From Lamellibrachia columna (lineage: Eukaryota; Annelida; Polychaeta; Sabellida; Siboglinidae), in contig OY759269.1 of NCBI GenBank assembly GCA_963662155.1, forward strand, positions 16,639,022 to 16,703,021: a DNA stretch of 64,000 nt, in the 5' to 3' direction. Below, one piece after another: positions 42,146-56,300 of this stretch. Each line of letters starts with the position of its first letter. Positions within the stretch are counted from its first letter, which is position 1. The notes beneath the pieces are model-generated. The model was not told the DNA's origin. It saw only the letters and a program-made list of their open reading frames with translations, and made no database searches. The translations under genes were made by a program, and so were the position numbers.

Positions 42146-43239
42146 GATACTAAAGCAAGCATGTTGCAGTGGATACTAAAGCAAGCATGTTGCAGTGGAT
42201 ACTAAAGCAAGCATGTTGCAGTGGATACTAAAGCAAGCATGTTGCAATGGATACTAAAGCAAGCATGTTGCAGTGGATACTAAAGCATTTTACAGTGAAT
42301 ACTAAAGCAAGCATGTTGCAGTGGATACTAAAGCATGTTGCAATGGATACTAAAGCATGTTGCAGTGGATACTAAAGCAAGCATGTTGCAGTGGATAATA
42401 GAGCAAGCATGTTGCAGTGGATACTAAAGGAAGCATGTTGCAGTGGATACTAAAGCAAGCATGTTGCAGTGGATACTAAAGCATGTTGCAGTGGATAACA
42501 AAGCAAGCATGTTGCAGTGGATACTAAAGCATGTTGCAGTGAATACTAAAGCATGTTGCAGTGGATACTAAAGCAAGCATGTTGCAGTGGATACTAAAGC
42601 ATTTTGCAGTGAATACTAAAGCAAGCTTGTTGCAGTGGATACTAAAGCATGTTGCAATGGATACTATAGCAAGCATGTTGCAGTGGATACTAAAGCATGT
42701 TGCAGTGGATACTAAAGCAAGCATGTTGCAGTGGATACTAGAGCAAGCATGTTGCAGTGGATACTAAAGCATGTTGCAGTGGATACTAAAGCAAGCATGT
42801 TGCAGTGGATACTAGAGCAAGCATGTTGCAGTGGATACTAAAGCAAGCATGTTGCAGTGAATACTAAAGCAAGCATGTTGCAGTGGATACTAAAGCAAGC
42901 ATGTTGCAATGGATACTAAAGCAAGCATGTTGCAGTGGATACTAAAGCAAGCATGTTGCAGTGGATACTAAAGCAAGCATGTTGCAGTGGATACTAAAGC
43001 ATGTTGGAATGGATACTAAAGCAAGCATGTTGCAGTGGATATTAAAGCATGTTGCAGTGGATACTAAATCAAGCATGTTGCAGTGGATATTAAAGCATGT
43101 TCTAGTGGAAACTAAAGCAAGCATGTTGCAGTGGATACTAAAGCAAGCATGTTGCAGTGGATACTAAAGCATGTTGCAGTGGATACTAAAGCAAGCATGT
43201 TGCAGTGGATACTAGAGCAAGCATGTTGCAGTGGATACT

Positions 43240-43885
43240 AAAGCAAGCATGTTGCAACGGATACTAAAGCAAGCATGTTGCAGTTGATACTAAAGCAAGC
43301 ATGTTGCAATGGACACTAAAGCAAGCATGTTGCAGTGGATACTAAAGCAAGCATGTTGCAGTGGATACTAAAGCATGTTGCAGTGAATAATAAAGCAAGC
43401 ATGTTGCAGTGGATACTAAAGCAAGCATGTTGCAGTGGATACTAAAGCAAGCATGTTGCAGTGGATACTAAAGCAAGCATGTTGCAGTGGATACTAAAGC
43501 AAGCATGTTGCAGTGGATACTAAAGCAAGCATATTGCTGTGAATACTAAAGCAAGCATGTTGCAGTGGATACTAAAGCATGTTGCAGTGAATACTAAAGC
43601 AAGCATGTTGCAGTGGATACTAAAGCATGTTGCTATGGATACTAAAGCAAGCATGTTGCAGTGGATACTAAAGCATGTTGCAGTGGATACTAAATCAAGC
43701 ATGTTGCAGTGGATATTAAAGCATGTTATAATGGATACTAAAGCAAGCATGTTGCAGTGGATACTAAAGCAAGCATGTTGCAGTGGATACTAAAGCATGT
43801 TGCAGTGGATACTAAAGCAAGCATGTTGCAGTGGATACTAGAGCAAGCATGTTGCAGTGGATACTAAAGCAAGCATGTTGCAGTG
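43240..43885 (+). repeat. Segment repeated at +1,740 bp (second copy)
   Basis: Second copy of 41500-42145; the match ends where this copy enters the GGAACTAAAG unit at about 43885. Confidence 0.8.
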
Positions 43886-46800
43886 GAACTAAAGCAAGCA
43901 TGTTGCAGTTGATACTAAAGCAAGCATGTTGCAGCGGATACTAGAGCAGGCATGTTTCAGAGGAAACTAGAGCAAGCATGTTGCAGTGGATACTAAAGCA
44001 AGAATGTTGCAGTGGATACTAAAGCAAGCATGTTGCAGTGGATACCTGAGCTAGCATGTTGCAGTTGATACTAAAGCAAGCATGTTGCAATGGATACTAA
44101 AGGAAGAATGTTGCAGTTGATACTAAAGCAAGCATGTTGCAATGGATACTAAAGCAAGCATGTTGCAGTGGATACTAAAGCAAGCATGTTGCAGTGGATA
44201 CTAAAGCATGTTGCAGTGAATACTAAAGCAAGCATGTTGCAGTGGATACTAAAGCATGTTGCAATGGATACTAAAGCAAGCATGTTGCAATGGATACTAA
44301 AGCAAGCATGTTGCTGTTGAAACTAGAGCTAACAAGTTGCAATGGATACTAAAGGAAGCATGTTGCAGTGGAAACTAAAGCAAGCATGTTGCAGTGGATA
44401 TTAGAGCAAGCATGTTTCAGAGGAAACTAGAGCAAGCATGTTGCACTGGATACTAAAGCAAGCATGCTGCAGTGGATACTAAAGCAAGCATGTTCCAGTG
44501 GATACTAGAGCAAGCCTGTTGCAGTGGATACTAAAGCAAGCATGTTGCAGTGGATACTAGAGCAAGCATGTTGCAGTGGATACTAAAGCAAGCATGTTGC
44601 AGTGGATACTAAAGCAAGCATGTTAGAGTGGATGCTAAAGCAAGCATGTTGCAGTGAATACTAAAGCAAGCATGTTGCAGTGGATACTAAAGCATGTTGC
44701 AGTGAATACTAAAGCAAGCATGTTGCAGTGGATACTAAAGCATGTTGGAATGGATACTAAAGCAAGCATGTTGCAGTGGATATTAAAGCATGTTGCAGTG
44801 GATACTAAATCAAGCATGTTGCAGTGGATATTAAAGCATGTTCTAGTGGAAACTAAAGCAAGCATGTTGCAGTGGATACTAAAGCAAGCATGTTGCAGTG
44901 GATACTAAAGCATGTTGCAGTGGATACTAAAGCAAGCATGTTGCAGTGGATACTAGAGCAAGCATGTTGCAGTGGATACTAAAGCAAGCATGTTGCAGTG
45001 GATACTAAAGCAAGCATATTGCAGTGGATACTAAAGCAAGCATGTTGCAGTGGATACTAAAGCAAGCATGTTGCAGTGGATACTAAGGCAAGCATGTTGC
45101 AGTGGATACTAAAGCAAGCATGTTGCAGTGGATACTAAAGCATGTTGCAGTGAATATTAAAGCAAGCATGTTGCAGTGGATACTAGAGCATGTTGCAATG
45201 GATAGTATAGCAAGCATGTTGCAGTGGATACTAAAGCAAGCATGTTGCAGTGGAAACTAGAGCTAGCATGTTGCAGTGGATACTAAAGCAAGCATGTTGC
45301 AGTGGAACTAAAGCAAGCATGTTGCAGATGATACTAAAGCAAGCATGTTGCAGCGGATACTAGAGCAGGCATGTTTCAGAGGAAACTAGAGCAAGCATGT
45401 TGCGGTGGATACTAAAGCAAGCATGTTGCAGTGGATACTAAAGCAAGCATGATGCAGTGGATACCTGAGCTAGCATGTTGCAGTTGATACTAAAGCAAGC
45501 ATGTTGCAATGGATACTAAAGCAAGCATGTTGCAGTTGATGCTAAAGCAAGCATGTTGCAATGGACACTAAAGCAAGCATGTTGCAGTGGATACTAAAGC
45601 AAGCATGTTGCAGTGGATACTAAAGCATGTTGCAGTGAATACTAAAGCAAGCATGTTGCAGTGGATACTAAAGCAAGCATGTTGCAGTGGATACTAAAGC
45701 AAGCATGTTGCAGTGGATACTAAAGCAAGCATGTTGCAGTGGATACTAAAGCAAGCATGTTGCAGTGGATACTAAAGCAAGCATGTTGCAGTGGATACTA
45801 AAGCAAGCATGTTGCAGTGGATACTAAAGCAAGCATATTGCAGTGAATACTAAAGCAAGCATGTTGCAGTGGATACTAAAGCATGTTGCAGTGAATACTA
45901 AAGCAAGCATGTTGCAGTGGATACTAAAGCATGTTGCAATGGATACTAAAGCTAGCATGTTGCAGTGGATACTAAAGCATGTTGCAGTGGACACTAAAGC
46001 ATGTTGCAGTGGATACTAAAGCAAGCATGTTGCAGTGGATACTAGAGCAAGCATGTTGCAGTGGATACTAAAGCAAGCATGTTGCAGTGAATACGAAAGC
46101 AAGCATGTTGCAGTGGATACTAAAGCAAGCATGTTGCAATGGATACTAAAGCAAGCATGTTGCAGTGGATACTAAAGCAAGCATGTTGCAGTGGATACTA
46201 AAGCAAGCATGTTGCAGTGGATACTAAAGCATTTTGCAGTGAATACTAAAGCAAGCATGTTGCAGTGGATACTAAAGCATGTTGCAATGTATACTAAGGC
46301 AAGCATGTTGCAGTGGATACTAAAGCAAGCATGTTGCAGTGGATACTAAAGCATGTTGCAGTGAATATTAAAGCATGTTGCAGTGGATACTAAAGCAAGC
46401 ATGTTGCAGTGGATACTAGAGCAAGCATGTTGCAGTGGATACTAAAGCAAGCATGTTGCAGTGAATACTAAAGCAAGCATGTTGCAGTGGATACTAAAGC
46501 AAGCATGTTGCAATGGATACTAAAGCAAGCATGTTGCAGTGGATACTAAAGCAAGCATGTTGCAGTGGATACTAAAGCAAGCATGTTGCAGTGGATACTA
46601 AAGCATTTTGCAGTGAATACTAAAGCAAGCATGTTGCAGTGGATACTAAAGCATGTTGCAATGGAAACTATAGCAAGCATGTTGCAGTGGATACTAAAGC
46701 AAGCATGTTGCAGTGGAAACTAGAGCTAGCATGTTGCAGTGGATACTAAAGCAAGCATGTTGCAGTGGAACTAAAGCAAGCATGTTGCAGTTGATACTAA

Positions 46801-47639
46801 AGCAAGCATGTTGCAGCGGATACTAGAGCAGGCATGTTTCAGAGGAAACTAGAGCAAGCATGTTGCAGTGGATACTAAAGCAAGAATGTTGCAGTGGATA
46901 CTAAAGCAAGCATGTTGCAGTGGATACCTGAGCTAGCATGTTGCAGTTGATACTAAAGCAAGCATGTTGCAATGGATACTAAAGGAAGAATGTTGCAGTT
47001 GATACTAAAGCAAGCATGTTGCAATGGATACTAAAGCAAGCATGTTGCAGTGGATACTAAAGCAAGCATGTTGCAGTGGATACTAAAGCATGTTGCAGTG
47101 AATATTAAAGCAAGCATGTTGCAGTGGATACTAAAGCATGTTGCAATGGATACTAAAGCAAGCATGTTGCAATGGATACTAAAGCAAGCATGTTGCTGTT
47201 GAAACTAGAGCTAACAAGTTGCAATGGATACTAAAGGAAGCATGTTGCAGTGGAAACTAAAGCAAGCATGTTGCAGTGGATATTAGAGCAAGCATGTTTC
47301 AGAGGAAACTAGAGCAAGCATGTTGCACTGGATACTAAAGCAAGCATGCTGCAGTGGATACTAAAGCAAGCATGTTCCAGTGGATACTAGAGCAAGCCTG
47401 TTGCAGTGGATACTAAAGCAAACATGTTGCAGTGGATACTAGAGCAAGCATGTTGCAGTGGCTACTAAAGCAAGCATGTTGCAGTGGATACTAAAGCAAG
47501 CATGTTGCAGTGGATACTAAAGCAAGCATGTTGCAGTGGATACTAAAGCAAACATGTTGCAGTGGATACTAAAGCAAGCATGTTGCAGTGGATACTAAAG
47601 CAAGAATGTTGCAGTGGAAACTAGAGCTAGAATCTTGCA

Positions 47640-49600
47640 GTGGTACTACAGCAAACATGTTGCAGTGGATACTAAAGCAAGCATGTTGCAGTGGATACTA
47701 AAGCAAGCATGTTGCAGTGTATATTAAAGCAAGCACGTTGTAGTGGATACTAAAGCAAGCATGTTGCAGTGGAAACTAGAGCTAGTATGTTGCAGTGGAT
47801 AATAAAGCAAGCATGTTGCAGTGGATACTAAAGCAAGCATGTTGCAGTGGATACTAAAGCAAGCATGTTGCAGTGGATACTAAAGCAAGCATGTTGCAGT
47901 GGATACTAGAGCAAACATGTTGCAGTGGATACTAAAGCAAGCATGTTGCAATGGATACTAAAGCAAACATGTTGCAGTGGATACTAAAGCAAGCCTGTTG
48001 CAGTGGATACTTAAGCATGTTGCAATGGATACTAAACAAGCATGTTGCAGTGGATACTAAGGCAAGCATGTTGCAGTGGATACTAAAGCATGTTGCAGTG
48101 AATACTAAAGCAAGCATGTTGCAGTGGATACTAAAGCATGTTGCAATGGATACTAAAGCAAGCATGTTTCAGTGGATACTAAAGCATGTTGCAGTGGATA
48201 CAAAAGCAAGCATGTTGCAGTGGATACTAAAGCATGTTGCAGTGGATGCTAAACCAAACATGTTGCAGTGGATACTAAAGCATGTTGCAGTGGATACTAA
48301 AGCAAGCATGTTGCAGTGGATACTAAAGCATGTTGCAGTGGATACTAAAACAAGCATGTTGCAGCGGATACTAAAGCAAGCATGTTGCAGTGGATACTAA
48401 ATCAAGAATGTTGCAATGGAAACTAGAGCTAGCATGTTGCAGTGGATACTAAAGCAAGCATGTTGCAGTGGATACTAAAGCAAACATGTTGCAGTGGATA
48501 CTAAAGCAACCATGTTGCAGAGGAAACTAGAGCTAGCATGTTGCAGTGGATACTAAAGCAAGCATGTTTCAGTTGAAACTAAAGCAAGCATGTTGCAGGG
48601 GATACTAAGGCAAGCATGTTGCAGTGGATACTAAAGCAAACATGTTGCAGTGGATACTAAAGCAAGCATGTTGCAGTGGATACTAAAGCAAGCATGTTGC
48701 AGTGTATATTAAAGCAAGCACGTTGTAGTGGATACTAAAGCAAGCATGTTGCAGTGGAAACTAGAGCTAGTATGTTGCTGTGGATAATAAAGCAAGCATG
48801 TTGCAGTGGATACTAAAGCAAGCATGTTGCAGTGGATACTAAAGCAAGCATGTTGCAGTGGATAATAAAGCAAGCATGTTGCAGTGGATACTAGAGCAAG
48901 CATGTTGCAGTGGATACTAAAGCAAGCATGTTGCAATGGATACTAAAGCAAACATGTTGCAGTGGATACTAAAGCAAGCATTTTGCAGTGGATACTTAAG
49001 CATGTTGCAATGGATACTAAACAAGCATGTTGCAGTGGATACTAAGGCAAGCATGTTGCAGTGGATACTAAAGCATGTTGCAGTGAATACTAAAGCAAGC
49101 ATGTTGCAGTGGATACTAAAGCATGTTGCAATGGATACTAAAGCAAGCATGTTTCAGTGGATACTAAAGCATGTTGCAGTGGATACAAAAGCAAGCATGT
49201 TGCAGTGGATACTAAAGCATGTTGCAGTGGATGCTAAACCAAACATGTTGCAGTGGATACTAAAGCATGTTGCAGTGGATACTAAAGCAAGCATGTTGCA
49301 GTGGATACTAAAGCATGTTGCAGTGGATACTAAAACAAGCATGTTGCAGCGGATACTAAAGCAAGCATGTTGCAGTGGATACTAAATCAAGAATGTTGCA
49401 ATGGAAACTAGAGCTAGCATGTTGCAGTGGATACTAAAGCAAGCATGTTGCAGTGGATACTAAAGCAAACATGTTGCAGTGGATACTAAAGCAACCATGT
49501 TGCAGTGGAAACTAGAGCTAGCATGTTGCAGTGGATACTAAAGCAAGCATGTTTCAGTTGAAACTAAAGCAAGCATGTTGCAGGGGATACTAAGGCAAGC
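47640..49600 (+). repeat. Right-half higher-order unit of about 985 bp, two tandem copies
   Basis: Landmarks such as GTATATTAAAGCAAGCACGTTGTAG (47718 and 48703), GGATACTTAAGC, GATGCTAAACCAAACATG and CAGCGGATAC recur at 985 bp. The pair recurs again about 3.83 kb to the right (51.5-53.3 kb, internal spacing 984 bp). This family of units is different from that in the left half. Confidence 0.8.
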
Positions 49601-51499
49601 ATGTTGCAGTGGATACTAAAGCAAACATGTTGCAGTGGATACTAAAGCAAGCATGTTGCAGTGGATACTAAAGCAAGCATGTTGCAGTGGAAACTAGAGC
49701 TAGCATGTTGCAGTGGACACTACAGCAAACATGTTGCAGTGGATAATAAAGCAAGCATGTTGCAGTGGATACTAAAGAAAGCATGTTGCAGTGGATATTA
49801 AAGCAAACATGTTGCAGTGGATACTAAAGCAAGCATGTTTCAGTGGATACTAAAGCAAGCATGTTGCAGTGGAAACTAGGGCTATCATGTTGCAGTGGAT
49901 AATAAAGCAAGCATGTTGCAGTGGATACTAAAGCAAGCATGTTGCAGTGGATACTAAAGCAAGCAGGTTGCAGTGGATACTAAAGCAAGCATGTTGCAGT
50001 GGATACTAAAGCAAGCATGTTGCTGTGGATACTAAAGCAAGCATGTGCAGTGGATACTAAAGCATGTTGCAGTGGATACTAAAGCAAGCATGTTGCAGTG
50101 GATACTAAAGCATGTTGCAGTGGATACTAAAGCAAGCATGTTGCAGTGGATACTAAAGCAAGCATGTTGCAATGGATACTAAAGCTAGCATGTTGCAGTG
50201 GATACTAAAGCATGTTGCAGTGGATACTAAAGCATGTTGCAGTGGATACTAAAGCAAGCATGTTGCAGTGGATACTAGAGCAAGCATGTTGCAGTGGATA
50301 CTAAAGCAAGCATGTTGCAGTGAATACTAAAGCAAGCATGTTGCAGTGGATACTAAAGCAAGCATGTTGCAATGGATACTAAAGCAAGCATGTTGCAGTG
50401 GATACTAAAGCAAGCATGTTGCAGTGGATACTAAAGCAAGCATGTTGCAGTGGAATCTAAAGCATTTTGCAGTGAATACTAAAGCAAGCATGTTGCAGTG
50501 GATACTAAAGCATGTTGCAATGGATACTATAGCAAGCATGTTGCAGTGGATACTAAAGCAAGCATGTTGCAGTGGAAACTAGAGCTAGCATGTTGCAGTG
50601 GATACTAAAGCAAGCATGTTGCAGTGGAACTAAAGCAAGCATGTTGCAGTTGATACTAAAGCAAGCATGTTGCAGCGGATACTAGAGCAGGCATGTTTCA
50701 GAGGAAACTAGAGCAAGCATGTTGCAGTGGATACTAAAGCAAGAATGTTGCAGTGGATACTAAAGCAAGCATGTTGCAGTGGATACCTGAGCTAGCATGT
50801 TGCAGTTGATACTAAAGCAAGCATGTTGCAATGGATACTAAAGGAAGCATGTTGCAGTTGATACTAAAGCAAGCATGTTGCAATGGATACTAAAGCAAGC
50901 ATGTTGCAGTGGATACTAAAGCAAGCATGTTGCAGTGGATACTAAAGCATGTTGCAGTGAATACTAAAGCAAGCATGTTGCAGTGGATACTAAAGCATGT
51001 TGCAATGGATACTAAAGCAAGCATGTTGCTGTGGAAACTAGAGCTAACAAGTTGCAATGGATACTAAAGGAAGCATGTTGCAGTGGAAACTAAAGCAAGC
51101 ATGTTGCAGTGGATATTAGAGCAAGCATGTTTCAGAGGAAACTAGAGCAAGCATGTTGCAGTGGATACTAAAGCAAGCATGCTGCAGTGGATACTAAAGC
51201 AAGCATGTTCCAGTGGATACTAGAGCAAGCCTGTTGCAGTGGATACTAAAGCAAGCATGTTGCAGTGGATACTAGAGCAAGCATGTTGCAGTGGCTACTA
51301 AAGCAAGCATGTTGCAGTGGATACTAAAGCAAGCATGTTGCAGTGGATACTAAAGCAAGCATGTTGCAGTGGATACTAAAGCAAACATGTTGCAGTGGAT
51401 ACTAAAGCAAGCATGTTGCAGTGGATACTAAAGCAAGAATGTTGCAGTGGAAACTAGAGCTAGAATCTTGCAGTGGATACTACAGCAAACATGTTGCAG

Positions 51500-53300
51500 T
51501 GGATACTTAAAGCAAGCATGTTGCAGTGGATACTAAAGCAAGCATGTTGCAGGGTATATTAAAGCAAGCACGTTGTAGTGGATACTAAAGCAAGCATGTT
51601 GCAGTGGAAACTAGAGCTAGTATGTTGCAGTGGATAATAAAGCAAGCATGTTGCAGTGGATACTAAAGCAAGCATGTTGCAGTGGATACTAAAGCAAGCA
51701 TGTTGCAGTGGATACTAAAGCAAGCATGTTGCAGTGGATACTAGAGCAAGCATGTTGCAGTGGATACTAAAGCAAGCATGTTGCAATGGATACTAAAGCA
51801 AACATGTTGCAGTGGATACTAAAGCAAGCATGTTGCAGTGGATATTTAAGCATGTTGCAATGGATACTAAACAAGCATGTTGCAGTGGATACTAAGGCAA
51901 GCATGTTGCAGTGGATACTAAAGCATGTTGCAGTGAATACTAAAGCAAGCATGTTGCAGTGGATACTAAAGCATGTTGCAATGGATACTAAAGCAAGCAT
52001 GTTTCAGTGGATACTAAAGCATGTTGCAGTGGATACAAAAGCAAGCATGTTGCAGTGGATACTAAAGCATGTTGCAGTGGATGCTAAACCAAACATGTTG
52101 CAGTGGATACTAAAGCATGTTGCAGTGGATACTAAAGCAAGCATGTTGCAGTGGATACTAAAGCATGTTGCAGTGGATACTAAAACAAGCATGTTGCAGC
52201 GGATACTAAAGCAAGCATGTTGCAGTGGATATTAAATCAAGAATGTTGCAATGGAAACTAGAGCTAGCATGTTGCAGTGGATACTAAAGCAAGCATGTTG
52301 CAGTGGATACTAAAGCAAACATGTTGCAGTGGATACTAAAGCAACCATGTTGCAGTGAAACTAGAGCTAGCATGTTGCAGTGGATACTAAAGCAAGCATG
52401 TTTCAGTTGAAACTAAAGCAAGCATGTTGCAGGGGATACTAAGGCAAGCATGTTGCAGTGGATACTAAAGCAAACATGTTGCAGTGGATACTAAAGCAAG
52501 CATGTTGCAGTGGATACTAAAGCAAGCATGTTGCAGTGTATATTAAAGCAAGCACGTTGTAGTGGATACTAAAGCAAGCATGTTGCAGTGGAAACTAGAG
52601 CTAGTATGTTGCAGTGGATAATAAAGCAAGCATGTTGCAGTGGATACTAAAGCAAGCGTGTTGCAGTGGATATTAAAGCAAGCATGTTGCAGTGGATACT
52701 AAAGCAAGCATGTTGCAGTGGATACTAGAGCAAGCATGTTGCAGTGGATACTAAAGCAAGCATGTTGCAATGGATACTAAAGCAAACATGTTGCAGTGGA
52801 TACTAAAGCAAGCATGTTGCAGTGGATACTTAAGCATGTTGCAATGGATACTAAACAAGCATGTTGCAGTGGATACTAAGGCAAGCATGTTGCAGTGGAT
52901 ACTAAAGCATGTTGCAGTGAATACTAAAGCAAGCATGTTGCAGTGGATACTAAAGCATGTTGCAATGGATACTAAAGCAAACATGTTTCAGTGGATACTA
53001 AAGCATGTTGCAGTGGATACAAAAGCAAGCATGTTGCAGTGGATACTAAAGCATGTTGCAGTGGATGCTAAACCAAACATGTTGCAGTGGATACTAAAGC
53101 ATGTTGCAGTGGATACTAAAGCAAGCATGTTGCAGTGGATACTAAAGCATGTTGCAGTGGATACTAAAACAAGCATGTTGCAGCGGATACTAAAGCAAGC
53201 ATGTTGCAGTGGATACTAAATCAAGAATGTTGCAATGGAAACTAGAGCTAGCATGTTGCAGTGGATACTAAAGCAAGCATGTTGCAGTGGATACTAAAGC
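51500..53300 (+). repeat. Second pair of about 984-bp higher-order units
   Basis: Corresponds to 47640-49600 at an offset of about 3,834 bp. Single diverged copies follow at about 54.1, 56.4, 57.4 and 61.3 kb, with irregular spacing, together with a shorter unit family at 58.5, 59.9 and 60.8 kb. Confidence 0.75.
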
Positions 53301-56300
53301 AAACATGTTGCAGTGGATAATAAAGCAAGCATGTTGCAGTGGATACTAAAGCAAGCATGTTGCAGTGGATACTAAAGCAAGCAGGTTGCAGTGGATACTA
53401 AAGCAAGCATGTTGCAGTGGATACTAAAGCAAGCATGTTGCTGTGGATACTAAAGCAAGCATGTGCAGTGGATACTAAAGCATGTTGCAGTGGATACTAA
53501 ACAAGCATGTTGCAGTGGATACTAAAGCATGTTGCAGTGGATACTAAACCAAGCATGTTGCAGTGGATACTAAAGCAAGCATGTTGCAGTGGATACTAAA
53601 GCATGTTGCAGTGAATACTAAAGCAAGCATGTTGCAGTGGATACTAAAGCATGTTGCAGTGGATATTAAACAAGCATGTTGCAATGGATACAAAAGCAGG
53701 TTGCAGTGGATACTAAAGCAAGCATGTTGCAGTGGATACTAAAGCAAGCATGTTGCAGTGGATACTAAAGCAAGCATGTTGCAGTGGATACTAAAGCAAG
53801 CATGTTGCAGTGGATTCTAAAGCAAGCATGTTGCAGTGGATACTTAAGCATGTTGCAATGGATACTAAACAAGCATGTTGCAGTGGATACTAAGGCAAGC
53901 ATGTTGCAGTGGATACTAAAGCATGTTGCAGTGAATACTAAAGCAAGCACGTTGCAGTGGATACTAAAGCATGTTGCAATGGATACTAAAGCAAGCATGT
54001 TTCAGTGGATACTAAAGCATGTTGCAGTGGATACAAAAGTAAGCATGTTGCAGTGGATACTAGAGCAAGCATGTTGCAGTGGATACTAAATCAAGCATGT
54101 TGCAATGGATACTAAAGCAAGCATGTTGCAGTGGATACTAAAGCAAGCATGTTGCAGTGGATACTTAAGCATGTTGCAATGGACACTAAACAAGCATGTT
54201 GCAGTGGATACTAAGGCAAGCATGTTGCAGTGGATACTAAAGCATGTTGCAGTGAATACTAAAGCAAGCACGTTGCAGTGGATACTAAAGCATGTTGCAA
54301 TGGATACTAAAGCAAGCATGTTTCAGTGGATACTAAAGCATGTTGCAGTGGATACAAAAGCAAGCATGTTGCAGTGGATACTAAAGCATGTTGCAGTGGA
54401 TGCTAAACCAAACATGTTGCAGTGGATACTAAAGCATGTTGCAGTGGATACTAAAGCAAGCATGTTGCAGTGGATACTAAAGCATGTTGCAGTGGATACT
54501 AAAGCAAGCATGTTGCAGCGGATACAAAAGCAAGCATGTTGCAGTGGATACTAAATCAAGAATGTTGCAATGGAAACTAGAGCTAGCATGTTGCAGTGGA
54601 TACTAAAGCAAGCATGTTGCAGTAGATACTAAAGCAAACATGTTGCAGTGGATACTAAAGCAACCATGTTGCAGTGGAAACTAGAGCTAGCATGTTGCAG
54701 TGGATACTAAAGCAAGCATGTTTCAGTTGAAACTAAAGCAAGCATGTTGCAGGGGATACTAAGGCAAGCATGTTGCAGTGGATACTAAAGCAAACATGTT
54801 GCAGTGGATACTAAAGCAAGCATGTTGCAGTGGATACTAAAGAAAGCATGTTGCAGTGGATATTAAAGCAAGCATGTTGCAGTGGATACTAAAGCAAGCA
54901 TGTTTCAGTGGATACTAAAGCAAGCATGTTGCAGTGGAAACTAGGGCTATCATGTTGCAGTGGATAATAAAGCAAGCATGTTGCAGTGGATACTAAAGCA
55001 AGCATGTTGAAGTGGATACTAAAGCAAGCATGTTGAAGTGGATACTAAAGCATGTTGCAGTGAATACTAAAGCAAGCATGTTGCAGTGGATACTAAAGCA
55101 AGCATGTTGCAGTGGATACTAAAGCAAGCATGTTGCAGTGGATACTAAAGCAAGCATGTTGCAGTGGATACTAAAGCAAGCATGTTGCAGTGGATACCTG
55201 AGCTAGCATGTTGCAGTTGATACTAAAGCAAGCATGTTGCAATGGATACTAAAGCAAGCATGTTGCAGTTGATACTAAAGCAAGCATGTTGCAATGGACA
55301 CTAAAGCAAGCATGTTGCAGTGGATACTAAAGCAAGCATGTTGCAGTGGATACTAAAGCATGTTGCAGTGAATACTAAAGCAAGCATGTTGCAGTGGATA
55401 CTAAAGCAAGCATGTTGCAGTGGATACTAAAGCAAGCATGTTGCAGTGGATACTAAAGCAAGCATGTTGCAGTGGATACTAAAGCAAGCATGTTGCAGTG
55501 GATACTAAAGCAAGCATGTTGCAGTGGATACTAAAGCAAGCATATTGCAGTGAATACTAAAGCAAGCATGTTGCAGTGGATACTAGAGCAAGCATGTTGC
55601 AGTGGATACTAAAGCAAGCATGTTGCTGTGGATACTAAAGCAAGCATGTTGCAGTGGATACTAAAGCAAGCATGTTGCAGTGGATACTTGAGGAAGCATG
55701 TTGCAGTGGATACTAAAGCAAGCATGTTGTTGTGGATATTAAAGCAAGCATGTTGCAGTGGATACTGAAGCAATCAGGTTGCAGTGGATACTAAAGCAAG
55801 CATGTTGCAGTGGATACTAAAGAAAGCATGTTGCAGTGGATATTAAAGCAAACATGTTGCAGTGGATACTAAAGCAAGCATGTTTCAGTGGATACTAAAG
55901 CAAGCATGTTGCAGTGGAAACTAGGGCTATCATGTTGCAGTGGATAATAAAGCAAGCATGTTGCAGTGGATACTAAAGCAAGCATGTTGCAGTGGATACT
56001 AAAGCAAGCAGGTTGCAGTGTATACAAAAGCAAGCATGTTGCAGTGGATACTAAAGCAAGCATGTTGCAGTGGATTCTAAAGCAAGCATGTTGCAGTGGA
56101 TACTTAAGCATGTTGCAATGGATACTAAACAAGCATGTTGCAGTGGATACTAAGGCAAGCATGTTGCAGTGGATACTAAAGCATGTTGCAGTGAATACTA
56201 AAGCAAGCACGTTGCAGTGGATACTAAAGCATGTTGCAATGGATACTAAAGCAAGCATGTTTCAGTGGATACTAAAGCATGTTGCAGTGGATACAAAAGT

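Noticed and set aside
47951..48400. Long repetitive ORFs (up to 149 codons) on both strands within the array, taken as repeat-protein genes
   Set aside because: They recur wherever 26- and 22-bp monomers alternate, exist on both strands at once, and end whenever the alternation breaks. This is expected from the 48-bp dimer and not from coding constraint.
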